NCBI GenBank assembly: GCA_905147135.1
Contig: LR990056.1
Location: 17,122,001-17,186,000, forward strand
Reading direction: 5' to 3'
Source of the DNA: Blastobasis lacticolella
Lineage: Eukaryota > Arthropoda > Insecta > Lepidoptera > Blastobasidae
Length of the DNA stretch: 64,000 nucleotides
The number at the start of each line of letters is the position of its first letter. The stretch's first letter is position 1. The position numbers and the translations under genes are program-made. Below the pieces are notes generated by a model. The model saw only the letters and a program-made list of their open reading frames with translations. It was not told the origin of the DNA and did not search any database. Below, piece after piece: positions 1 through 13,200 of this stretch.

Positions 1-1121
1 TGACAAGAGTCATATTCTTAAATATTTGATGATGATGTTAGAGTGCCACAAACCTATCTGATCTGGTGGCCAAAACTGGAACTAAGTGACGTCATGTTTT
101 TGCCAACAACAGCGACAAATGAATGTAAATCATAATATTGATGACGAAGTACCAATATCTCCTGACTAAAAAATTACAACTTTTCAAGAAACGAAAAAAA
201 AGTCTCATATTTTTATTTTTTATAGTAGTTTATTTTTTAAAATCTTATTCTATTAGTGTTTAAAGTTACGAAAAATCGAATATAAAACTTAGGGGTCTTG
301 CCAGCACGTGCGAAATTGCATTCTGCGTCGATTGACATTAATAACTAAAAATCGCCAAAATGGAACTCAGGAGGTATTGGTACTACGTCGTCGATATGAA
401 ACATTAATGTGATATTTTAGACACCCCGACCTTTCTTTAAAATGTTAGAACCCCAATAAGAGTTCCTTAAACCGACTAGCACGTATGAAAAGGTTGATGA
501 ATGTCGAAGAAACCAGAGAGGTTTGTCAGGGCCGTAGCAAGTGGAAAGCTGTGGTCTCTGCCTGCCCCTAAGGAAAAAAACGCGTGACGTTATGTATGTC
601 AATTTCCAGATCAATCATTGCCAGATTGTGTTATTGCTTGATCAAGATTATGGCGATCTATAGGCTAATTACGTAACGCTGTTGCTAACAATTCTGATTG
701 CAATTATTAAAATTGTTTCTTTTATGATTACGTCTCATTGATTTTCGGGGTTCAGTTGCTAACCACGCTTTATTGCAATAACCTGAAATCTACTGACTGC
801 TTAATCGATCATACGTAATCGCGAAAGTAATAATTTCAATAATTGAAATATTCAATTCAATATGGTACATTATTTCAATAATGCCATATTTCAATAATGC
901 CACATACCATATTGAAAAGAAACGCAAAATGGCTGGTACGAGACCCGCAAATACATAACAATTGTTATGAAATTAGCCTATACTGAGAATGGGATAATGT
1001 GGTACTCTGACGATTGGAAAAAAAAACGAATTTTGCCTATACATGCAAACCATTTATTTGTTTATGTATTTGTGTGTCCGTGTATGTATATTGTATTTAT
1101 GAATTTTATTTCATTTTACAG

Positions 1122-1200
1122 CCAGGAGAACGCGAAAGGCTTCAGCAGTCCGGAGTCCAAGACGGGGTCGTCCCCGGGGAAGTCCACACCTGGATCAGAG
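1122..1200 (+). CDS. Gene 1, first visible exon
   Basis: The acceptor TTTTACAG precedes 1122 and the donor GAG|GTGATG follows 1200. The frame that joins phase 0 to the next exon reads QENAKGFSSPESKTGSS then PGKSTPGSE, a disordered Ser/Pro/Lys stretch. An alternative acceptor four bases downstream (CCAG, exon from 1126) is possible. Upstream exons must exist because there is no start context. This exon is the least certain of the eight, being short and low in complexity. Confidence 0.55.
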
Positions 1201-4200
1201 GTGATGCTCATTACATTTTTTCATTTATTTTCTACATAATTTTTTATTTTTTGTGTACTTTTTTATTTTGTTGTTTGCATTAGACACTGGGTGACACCAG
1301 ACATCAGGGTGATGGTTATAAATTTTTTCAGTATAATGGTTAGAATGGAATGCGAAATAAGGAAATTGAGAAATTGAATATTTGGAAGATTATGATTGAA
1401 GTCTCCGTAAACTGGAAAATGGGCAGCAGCGTTTTCCATTGTTATTTTACAACATTGCGATCTCTAACCCGCCTGCCAAGCGTGGAGATTTTGGCAATAA
1501 TTCCCCTTTCGTGGGCGAGGCCCTAAGTCCTGCAGTAATAATAATGATAACATACTTGGACAAGTTCACGCAGCGCCATCTAGCCCCAAAGTAAGCAAAG
1601 CTTGTGTTATGGGTGTTAGATAACTAATAAACTACTCATATACCTTTTTTTTAATACATACTTATTGTACATCCCGCTGCGGCCATGTACCAATGACTCT
1701 TTTCTGAGTTATGTACATTAGTTTAATTCTAACCGATGCTTTTACGGTGAAGGAAAAACATCGTGACGAAACCTGCAAATTCAGGCAACTGAATTTGTAA
1801 CAATCGCGTCAGGTTCCCCTGGTAGCAGGGTCACGGAGGTCAGATGGTAGTCGCTCCGCTGTAATTATGTGATCACCAAATCCTGGATCATGGTTAAGGC
1901 GGACCCCGAGCCCTCGTGCTCGTGAGCACAACCGGGACATTAACGCCAAGATGTTATTTTACTTATTATACGTACTACACCCAGACCCGTAACAGTATTA
2001 AAATTCATAATTTCAATTTCTGCTCGGCCGGGAACCGTTAACCACTGAACCACTCAGGTCAGTTATAGACAGTAGAGACTGGTAACCCCAGGTGTTAGGT
2101 GGTCCATTGAAAAGCCGTTTCGACAGCGCTTCGGCAGTTGGTTGTACTTTTTGATTTCGAATAGCATATGCCTCCATCATTGGCCACATCGTTACCCCCC
2201 ACCAAGTGAGATGGTGGTCAAATGCCTGACGAGTCCAATTATAAAAAAAGCACACAATGAGCAGTTTTCCAATAGGTATCTAAAGCATTCCTAACCACTC
2301 ACTAGATGGCGCCCCAACAATTTTGGTAATTGATAATGGCTTGAAATAGGTTCTTAGCAAACAGGATATAAACACTGGATAATATTGTATTTGTCAATAG
2401 TTTTCAACCATTTTAGAGGTTGTAATAATAATGAAACATAGTGCTAACTTCTATAAATATTTCTTTTTACACTTCGTTCAACCTTTAACAGTTATGTTTA
2501 TATTAATAAACATTTTATTTTTAAGTTTAGTATTAGTTGGCTGCATGAAATTCATCATCATACAGATTATAAAAAGATTACCAAAATTGTAGGAGCGCCA
2601 TCTATTGACGCTTTTTGAAACCAACTATCAATACCTACTGGAAAACTCCTCATTGTAATAGGGGTCTGGGTGTTTGTTATTTGAATTTATATCCTCCCCC
2701 CGCCCCCCATGGCGCTCAACGCCCCGTCCATTTTAATCTTACGCCCCAACACTGTAGCATAAGAAGCGCGGGCGGCCCAAGGGGTCCACCAACAAGCCGA
2801 AGCCCCCCGGGACCAAGCCCCCCGCGCCCGGCCCCCGCGGGCCCCCCCCGCCGCGCCCCGCGGCCCCCCCGCGGCCCCGGGCCATGGGGTACCAGTACGC
2901 GATGCGGCCGTTCAGGAAGGACTTCTCCGGGATACAGTTTAGGAGGTGAGTGTGAGGGGAGTTGGGATAGTGTGTCCGTACAGAGTGACTTTTAAATTCC
3001 TGATGCGGAAGGGTATGAAATTGCTTGTGATAACAATTTTTTTTTTACTTTGTCATCATATCTGACTTGAATCGGGGTAGGCTTTTGCCCAGCAGTGGCA
3101 AATAATTATAATCAAGTCTGACATCGCAGAAAGTCAACTGTTTCATACATTTTGGCAAAAATGTGTTCGTGATTTCAGAATTGATGCCATTGTAAAATTT
3201 GTTTGTTGTTGCTAGCACATGCCCCTTTGTATCAAGATATATTTGAAATTACCCTGTACGGACTCGATTCTTTGGAAAGACAGATACTCACAAACACGTT
3301 GCATTACGTTTGTGTATATCTGTTTGCCCAGTACGGATGCACCGATTTCAGGTTGGTAAATATTTGAGGTAACTGTAAACTTTCTCGGGCGTTTTTCGTG
3401 TCGGTTACAAACTCAGTAGCAGTATTATGAAATAAATTGTAATTTAAAAGTTTCTGGTGAATTGAGGAGACAGAATATAGGGCCTCATGGACTAACCCGA
3501 TCTATTGAATTTATATTACTAACAAGTAAAACATATGTTGATGAATTTGTCTCTGATATTGTCTCTGGCCTTTCTGGCTATATATTACTTGAACACCAAC
3601 CGATGTTCTTACTGTGAGAGAAAATATCGTGAGAATACCAGCACATTTAGGTGACTGAATATGTAACCATAATCCGATTTGGTTAGGTTCTCCTGTTAGG
3701 CTCCCGAAGGTCAGACGACAGTAGCTCCATTGTAATTACCTGACCTGCCAAATCCTGGATCACGGTCAAGGCGGACCCCGGGCCCTCGTGCGCGGGAGCA
3801 CAACCGGGACATTAACGTCAAGATGATGATGATTTTGGCAGCCAGCGTCGAATGTAAAAGAGAGTCAATGCAATTACAGGCACGAGGCGTGACATCTTAG
3901 TCCTCACAGTGACAACGCACCTGCGGTCTGCTTCTTTGTTGTTTGTAACCTAAATGCATATCGTAGTTGTTACTGGCGACAGTTACCGCTCACCATCAGG
4001 TGTCTGAAAAGGCCACATTAGCTTTACAGCAGGAAAGCAGACCCTGGCAGTAGCCGGGATTGACCGCTTGGATGATGATATGGATTATGATTAGTATTAG
4101 AGTGCCACAAACTTATCTGATCCAGTGGTCAATACTGGAACTAAGCGACGCCATTTTAAATTGTCACGTCAATGTCAACAACAGCGACGCTGCAGATAAA

Positions 4201-7200
4201 TTTGTGATAATTTAATATGAATGATATTATGAATATTATTATATTATTGGCCGTGTGGTGTTCGGCAGAGTAGAATAGCATCAACCCCTTACACTCGTGA
4301 GTGTCGTACAAGGCGACTAATGTTTTCGAGTCAAAAGATCTAGTCCCCGTAGGCTGAAAAATGGACAGCAGTGTTTTCCATTGTTCAATTTAACAACACT
4401 GCGATCTCCAACCCGCCAAGCGTGGAGATTATGGCAATGAACTCCCCTTTCGTGGGAGAGGCCTGCAGTGGACTGTTATGGGCTGTGATGATGCTGATAT
4501 TATGAGAAGCTAATGTGGCCTTTTTAGACCCGTGGTGGGTTCTCCGCTCGTTTGTCACTCCGTAGTAAAAATAATTTCACCCCCCAGGCGATGGAGCGAC
4601 GACTGCCTAGACTCCTCGCACATCCCGAACGAAGTCTACTTCGGGGACGTCCCCGTAACACCCGAAGTCCTCCACAACTACTATGATGCCAACGCGGAAA
4701 GAGAACGGTTGGCGGCACATGCTGCCCATTTGGCCGCCCAGAAGGCCGCCGCTGCGAAGTTGGCGCAAGCGAAGTTGCAGGCGAGAGGGATCACGCAGGA
4801 GGTGAGTTGGTGTTGAGACACTATAAGCTGGCATAGACAGACATTAAGCTGGCACAGATTCACCAATAGCCGGCATAGACACACCATAGAGTCGCATAGA
4901 CACACCTTAAGCTGGTAAAGACACCTTACGCTGGCACCGATACACCTTAAGCTGGCATAGACAATTCAAGCTGACATAGACACACTGTAGGCTGGCGTAG
5001 ACCTATCATAAGCTGGCATAGACCCACCATATTTGGCATATACACTATAAGCTGGCATAGATATACCACAAGCTTGCATAGACACGCCATAAGCTGGCAT
5101 AGACCCACCATATTTGGCATATACACTAGAAGCTGGCATAGACACACCTGGCGCAGGCCTAGTTGTAGGCGAGAGGGATGACGCAGGTGAGTTGGTGTAG
5201 GTGTGGGTGTGCTATTAGTTGGCATAGGCACACTATGAGCTGGCATAGGCACGCCGTATGCCGGCATAAACACACCATAAGCTGGGTTACCATTTACTCA
5301 GAAGTGACAACACGAACCCCCACTCCGAAACTTTGATACGCTTTATCTTTGCCATTTTTTATTGATTTTCTAGTCCACATATAGTCTTTAACTAGAGCAC
5401 TTGATTAACTAGAGCAATGTTGATGTTCGCGCAGCAATCGGACCCGACGAATTTGGCGGCGAAGCTTCAGACGCGCGGCTTGTTGGCCACCGAGGTTAGA
5501 CCTTTGATGGAGACCGCACGGCTTGCGAGCGGGGGCCTACTGTGGGTGGTTACTCTGAGACTCTTGACTGATGTTACATCCCACGTTTTAATAGAAAAAG
5601 ACGAAATAATTGCGCGCGACAATGATAATAATGGCCGTGATAGTAGTGGCGTCGGTTGTTTCATCAGTATAATAATTTCTGTTATGGGTCTGGGTGCTCT
5701 ATGTGTAATAAATATGTATTTAAAAGTATATAAGTAGTATAACAGTTAGTTAGCACCCATAGTACAAGCTTTGCTTAGTGTGGGGCTAGATGGCGCTGTG
5801 TGAATGTGTCCACGATAATTTATTTTATATTTTGGCGGCGTGTTAGTTCCTTTAAGTGCACCATTTAGAGGCTGAATTGTGTCTTCTATTGAATGAAACG
5901 TACAGAAACCAGCACATCGACCTATCCAAAACCAGTATAAAAGGAGCTAACGTTGCTATACGCGTCTATAGAGAGACTAGCTTATGTTATACTTGTTTTG
6001 GGTAAGACGATACTCTACTTGAGGAACAAGCGCGTTCGAAAGGGGGGCTAACCCGAATAAAAACGCCACCAGATGGCGTTACTGGAGCGTGAGGGTTGTC
6101 AAAATACGTCGTGCTTATTGGTCAGAATCAAACGCTCTATGGTGACAGTTGGATTTCAGTCACGGCTTTGTTTTGACTGTGACCAGACTTTACACGACAG
6201 TGGCGCCAACTCAAAGGCTCATTTAAACTTGGGAAATAATTAACTACTTACAAAAATGGATTAAACTCTCACCAACTTAATTTTACTGTTCATATTACGT
6301 ATATTACGCCAGTGCCGCTTGCAACTTGGTACTATCCGATCGGTTTACACCACTGAACTTATCAACTTCGATAACTTAACCAATTCGTACCACACCTAAA
6401 TCGTGCATTACGGTCATTATTATCATTGCTCAAATGCTTTACCCTTTTCTGTTGGAACACAACACACATTGGTATGGGAATACAGACTACGGACACAAGT
6501 AGGCCCCCGACACGACTTCAGTCCTTATCTAAGTTACAGATCAAACAGCAGTCTTACGCTTAGTACTGAATTATTTTGATATTCTACATTATGTAGTGTA
6601 TGCATGATTTTTCTTATTTAACTTGCCACTTTGCTCTGTCCTGACAACTCTCTAGTCTCGCATATATCCAAAACTCTTTTCATACATCTCCTTTTATTCT
6701 TGCCAGGACCCTAGCTTTTTTGAGAACACTACTGATCTAATCAGTGAAGGTGAAGGTTTTTCTGGGACTTATTTTATGAAGGAATATACTGTTAATTAAT
6801 AGGAATTATATGTCATAATTTATCATGAGATGATGATATGGATGTTAATGTTGCAAAAGCTATCGCTCTATATAGTAAATTCTGTTGATTTATGGGGTTT
6901 TGATGAGCGAGGATGATCGCAATGATGCACGGATGATAGTTAGGTAAGCTTATAATGATTGTAAGCAAGCTGAGTTACAATGGTAAGCATAACTAGAACT
7001 ACGTAAGCGCGCGGTGCGAGACGGCAAGATGCAGCCTAGCGTTGGGGACATTTAATACAGACTGGCGCGTGTCTCCACTGCCTGCGGGCCCGGCCGCCCG
7101 GCGAAACCGGTTTCCGTGCCACACCGCGCGTATTTATCTAATCATAATCGGAATATGTTTGTCCGTTATTATACATTACAAAAGTGGTTAATATTATGTA

Positions 7201-10200
7201 TTTGCTTTAATGACATATTTGTATATATTTATTTACTATACCAACAAAGCTTTACAACATTAGGTTACTTATAAAGAATTAGATACGCCACAGATTTCCT
7301 GTTGTATTTGCATCAACTATTGCCGTGACAGCCAATGCTTTTCTTAGTTTATTTGCATAAGCCCATATGCCCATAAAGTATTTTTTCTTGTGCTACTTTT
7401 TGCTTATCTATAAATACCTTAGGAATTTGTTTGATCCGAGTGATGTCCACCGCGACTCTTAATCGTCTCTACACCGATACAATTTGTGTTCGCTTTCTTT
7501 TAATTTAAACCTCAGTAAGAGATATTGAAGAAAAAAAAACAGAGACTTACATAATTTAGAATACAAGGTGTATTCTAATGTACCACACGGAGAGTGCAAT
7601 GGGGCCACGGGCCATTTTAAATTACGTTCAAAAAAAGTCTGATAACGATTATATACTGGTGGCGTAAAATGGAACTAACATGCGCCAAAAGGGACACTTT
7701 ACTGAAGAAAAGACAACTGACGCCCCCTCCACGATCATTAGTATAATTATTGCGCACAATTGTTCTGACTTTTTCTATACAGAAAAACTGAACACAGTAC
7801 AACGATCCGCCACGAGATGGCGGTACAAGTGATGGTGATTTTTGTATAAAACCTGCATCTCGCTAGCTTGCTTTACACTGTATACCTCTTGAAATCATTG
7901 TATTTACGTGTTCCCAGGTCACCACAGTGGACTCTTCGTCGTCAGAGGATTCTTCTGGTTCTGATGAGGAATCGGAGGATAGTGACGAGGTGAGAAGATA
8001 TTTTTATGTATTTTTTTATTTCAACGTTCAATGTCAACGTATGGAACCTTGACCAAAATGGTCACCAAATTATTTCTACATATTGCACTTTATCCAGTGA
8101 AGATAACTAATTGAGTGATCGCACTCGAACATGAGCTATTTTATGGTACCCACGACGGATGTTTTTTCGCTAATCAAAGTCCTCCTTTAAACGCGTACTA
8201 CGGGTCTAGCAAAGATGCCGATCGCTTCATAGTGATTCTATTGATCGCTGTGATCGCTGATCGCAACTTGTCGTCTACGTTAGCGCCGGAGTGCTACGAA
8301 CGCTGCGAAGCTAGGCGAAATTGGCCGACTAGACGATCGGCAATCGCAATAGAATCGTTACGAAGCAATTGTCATCTTGGGTAAACCCTCTTTAATATTC
8401 ATCACAGCCCATAACAGTCCACTGCAGGACTTAAGGCCACTCCCACGAAAGGGAAGGTTATTGCCATAATCTCCACGCTTGGCAGGCGGGTTGGAGATCG
8501 CAGTGTTGTAAATATAACAATGGAAAACGCTGCTGCCCATTTTCCAGCCTACGGAGACTCTAAGATCTTTGGTCCTCGTACGACACCCACGAGTGTAAGG
8601 GGTTGGTGCTATAATCTAAACGCAGTTTGCCGGATCCATTCGTTTGGTCGGTGTGCATAGGCATACCGCTGTAAAGAGTTATATAGTGCCACAAACTCAG
8701 ACAATCAGATAGACCCGGTGTCAGCGGCGGCGACGGCGATGACATACACTTACCAGCACAAAAAGTGTCTGCTTTGTAAAGCCAAGAAGCAAAGCATGAA
8801 CATTGATAATTCAATGTATCTTTCTGTAATTTGTAGATCTACATATCAGGACTCAGCTAACTTTCGTGCGCAATACTAGTATAAGAGTGGGTATAGTACA
8901 GAATACTATACCTACTCTTATAATGCTATTACAATTCGAAGTTCAGGCTGAGACGTACTCAATAGTAGGAGATACCTATCTTTGAGCAATAGAATGACAC
9001 GGCTGTTGGGAGACAATTTCAAAACCGTTAATAATGTAGCTATTGAATAAAAATTCGATATATTTTAAATAAAACATTTACTCAAAAATATTGTAGTGTG
9101 GCATTATTTTGACAACCTTGTTAGTAAGAAAATTTCAAATCCTAAGTACCTCAAAAATTCAAAACCCAAAAGTAACTAAGTAGATATTGAATAATAATAT
9201 TATAAAGAGGAAAAGTTTGATTTTTTGTTTGTTTGCTTGTTTGTATTGAATAGGCTTCGAAACTACTGGACCGATTTCAAAAATTCTTTCACCGTTGGGA
9301 AGCTACACTATCCCCGGGTGACATAAGCTATATCATATTTTCTAAAAAAATATGGATCATTACTAAAACTCCAATAATGTAATCCAAGGTGTAAAAAAAT
9401 ACCCAAAAAATTCCTTACAACGCGTGTGCTGCGAAAACTATTGATGATAGAACAAAATAATGTACTACGACTTTGCAGAACACATTATTATCTACAAAAA
9501 GTGTCGCGACAGTATATGTCTAACTATTATAGTTATGTCACAATAAGTGTTCTTTTATTTTCAAAATTTAATTGAAATGCCGCCGCTAAAAAACGCTGTT
9601 TATTTGTACCTTGGTATTAATCCTTATCAAAATCAATTACTTCATATTCACGACTGCTTCAATACCTTTATATAACTTTTTGAATTATTCAATTCCATTC
9701 GAAAGATATCACAAGTTTAAAAATGTCAATATTAGAAAAAAGTCGCGTGTTCGCCGCTCAGTCCGCTCGGCTATCTAGGCAGCACGGGGTACGGGAGGGG
9801 AGTCAATGTCAAGAAATAAAGTGCCGCGCGGCTCACTCACGCGGTCGGCTCCCTACGCAGTGGTCGTGTGAGGAATCGAATATCCTATATCCTATATCCT
9901 ATCCTGGGTGTCGTACAAGGCGACTAATGTTTTCGAGGAAAAAGATCAAGAGTCTCCGTAGTTTGGAAAATGGGCAGCAGCATTTTCCATTGTTTTATTT
10001 AAACACTGCGATCTCCAACCCGCCTGCCAAGCGTGGAGATTATGGCAATGACCTCCCCTTTCGTGGGAGAGGCCCTAAGTCCTGCAGTGGACTGTTACGG
10101 GCTGTGATGATGATGATAACCTTCAGCTTTTAACTTAATAGAGATAAATCAGTAATCCACATGACCCTATATACCAAAGTAACCCCACCCCAATCTACAC

Positions 10201-13200
10201 TAAACGACCTTTCCCCCCAGGACGCGCCCCTCAAAAAGTCCCCGGCGACCCCGAAGCCCAAGGCGGCGAAGAAGCCCCCCGCCACGCCCGGGAAGCGCGG
10301 CCGCCCGCCCGTGCCCCCGGAGCTAAGACAGCCGGGGATCACGGATATGAAGAAGTTCTGCAAGGCGGCCGGGATACGGTTCGACTACAAGAAACTTGTC
10401 GAGGGTGAGTGGGGGAAGGGTATACGATTGGATAGATGGAGAGATATTAGACACACTCGCGCATAAACAGAAAATTTGACATACTCGGACACAGGGATAT
10501 AGTAGACACACTCAGACACACATAAAGAGAGAAAATTAGATACACACTCCGGACACACATAGAAAATTAGACACACTCGAACACACATAGAAACTTAGAC
10601 ACACTCGGATACACAGAAAATAAGACTACTCGGATACAGGGATATGAGACACACTGACATAGAGAAAGAAATTTAGACATACTCGGACACAGAAAAAATT
10701 AGACACACTCGTTAATATATCGGGAGATATATAAAATCAAAATAAAGTAAGCTTTAAGTAATAAAAAAAAATTAAAAATAATCGTGGACAAATTCACACA
10801 ACGCCATCTAGACCCAAAGTAAGCAAAGCTTGTGTGATGGGTGCTAGGTAACTGATAAACTACTTATATACTTTTTAAATATATACTTATTATACATAGA
10901 ACACCCAGACCCGTAACAGAAATTAAAATTCATCATTTCAATTCCTGCCCGGCCGGAAATCGAACCCGGGACCTCTTGCGTGGCAGACCCGGCATGTTGA
11001 CCACTGAACCACTCAGGTCGTCAGTAAGACTTGAGAGCTGTCTGCATTTAGTACGCTAATTAGTCCGCAACCTGTCAAAGTAGCCTAAAGTCGTGGTACC
11101 CTACACCTTCTCACCCCCCCCCCCCACCCCCCCCCCCCCCCCCAGGCTGCACGAAGAACAAGGAGCGCGTGGCCAAGATGATGGAGCTACTAACCGCGGC
11201 CGGCTTGGAAGGGAAGCCGTCGCTGGAGGCGTGCAGAGCGCTGAAGACGGCCAAGCTGGCCAAGAAGGACCAGGAGAAGCAGGCCAAGAAGGACGCCAAG
11301 GCCAAGCATAAAGAGGACGGTGAGTAGCTTTTTTGGTGTTTCTTTTAGGTCTGTTGGCGGCAGTGTTCCCAGCAGTAGTTTTAAAAAAACGTCCGGGCTC
11401 CTAAAACCGTACGAAAATGTCAAAAAAGGTACGGTTTACCTTCTCTTCTATTTTATCGGCCTTAGGTTGTGTTGTAGCCAGTAAAACGGCGTTATTTTGA
11501 CAAGACTAGACCTTATTTACTCGCCAGTGGTGCCAGTGAACAGAAACAAGTCAAAATCAACCATTCCTTCCATTATTTTACAGACAGGAAAGGCCACCCT
11601 CTCAGCTAAATTAAGCATTTTGTAAAAACGTACTAAATAGTACGATGTGGAGCAAAGTACGCCAAAGGTACGACAGTCGGCCAAATAGTACGTAAATCGT
11701 ACCAAAAGGTACTCTGGCAACGCTGGTTGGCGGTTGCCATCTTCATTTTGTTTGGAGCTGGTGAGATGATGATTGTGTAGCGGCTAATTTTGCACTGGGG
11801 CGGTTATCATCTTGGCGTATATATTAATGAGTCCACTGCGATCATGATTCCGGATTTGGCAGATAAAGTAAAATCAGAAATTATCTAGGCGTTAATGTCC
11901 CGGTTGTGCTCTCGCGCACGAGGGCCCGGGGTCCGCCTTGACCGTGATCCAGGATTTGGCAGGTCAGATAATTACAGTGGAGCGACTGCTACCTGACCTC
12001 CATGACCCTGCTACCAGGGGAACCTGACCAGATTGGATCATGGCTACACATTGAGCCGTCAGAATGTGCAGGTTTCTTCACGATGTTTTCCCTCATCGTA
12101 TGAGCATCGGTTAGTTTTCAACTAATGTACAAAACTCAGAAAATATTCAATGGTACATGGCCGGAACGGGATTCGAACCCGGGACCTCTGGCTTACGAGT
12201 CGAATACTTTAACCGCTCGGCCACTTACGCTCTAATTTGGCAGATGAAGTAATTACTATTAATAAATGATCCTCATCGAGGATCAATCATGTGATAGAGT
12301 CCTATAGGTTTATTGATAAAATGTAAGCGTATTTTCTTAGCAATGAAATGCAGTAAATGAATTTTTGTAAATTTGAAATGAAAATTATACATTTCTGTGC
12401 GTTTAATTGCGTGCGTAAAATTAAGACTATTCGCACAAAACGCTTTGGTTCAACCTTTTTAATGCGTACGGCTAAGGAATACCCTTTGCCTGAGAGTGTG
12501 TTCTCTGATCATTATAATCTGGACGCTTTCAAGGCCAGAGTGAATAGACTGTTCCTAGAAATGGCAGCTAAAATGGACTGTCTATTTAAAAAAAAAAGGA
12601 AAGAATAGCGCTCGTTGACGCTCGTGGGTGCATCGCATCGGATTCATTATAAGTTGCGTATCGAAGGCTCCACAGCCTAATCATATGTTATCCTCTAGGC
12701 TCTAAGCAAGCTATATGTTAGTGCGGCCGGTACCTTAGTGACCTTTTGCTGTGGTTTCGTAAAAGCGCAATCGTCCAATTTCATCAAACCGTAGAAACAG
12801 GATCAATATACCCAAGCCTTTACAAGTTTACATATCCGCAAGTTAGGGCTTAGGGCTACATAAATGAGTTTACCGCGATGCAGGTATCTGACTATCGCGA
12901 CGTGTCACTAACGTCAAAACCGTTCGGCTCTGTGAAGCGATAGCATTGCGCGGCTCTGTCACAAGCTCGACACGTCGTGCCTGCCTTTTGTCAAACGGCC
13001 ACATGCCTTCATGCCGTTTGACAAATGGCATGACAAAAATAGGCTTGATTAAGCCAAACTAACCAAGTTTGGGGAGAAATTTTGGAGGGACGCCGTGTTA
13101 CTTGATGATGTGTGGCATAAAATGGATGGGATCAAGCCTATTATTGTCATGCCACTTGTCAAGCGGCATGAAGGTGAGTGGCCAGTTTAGTTTTAATATT

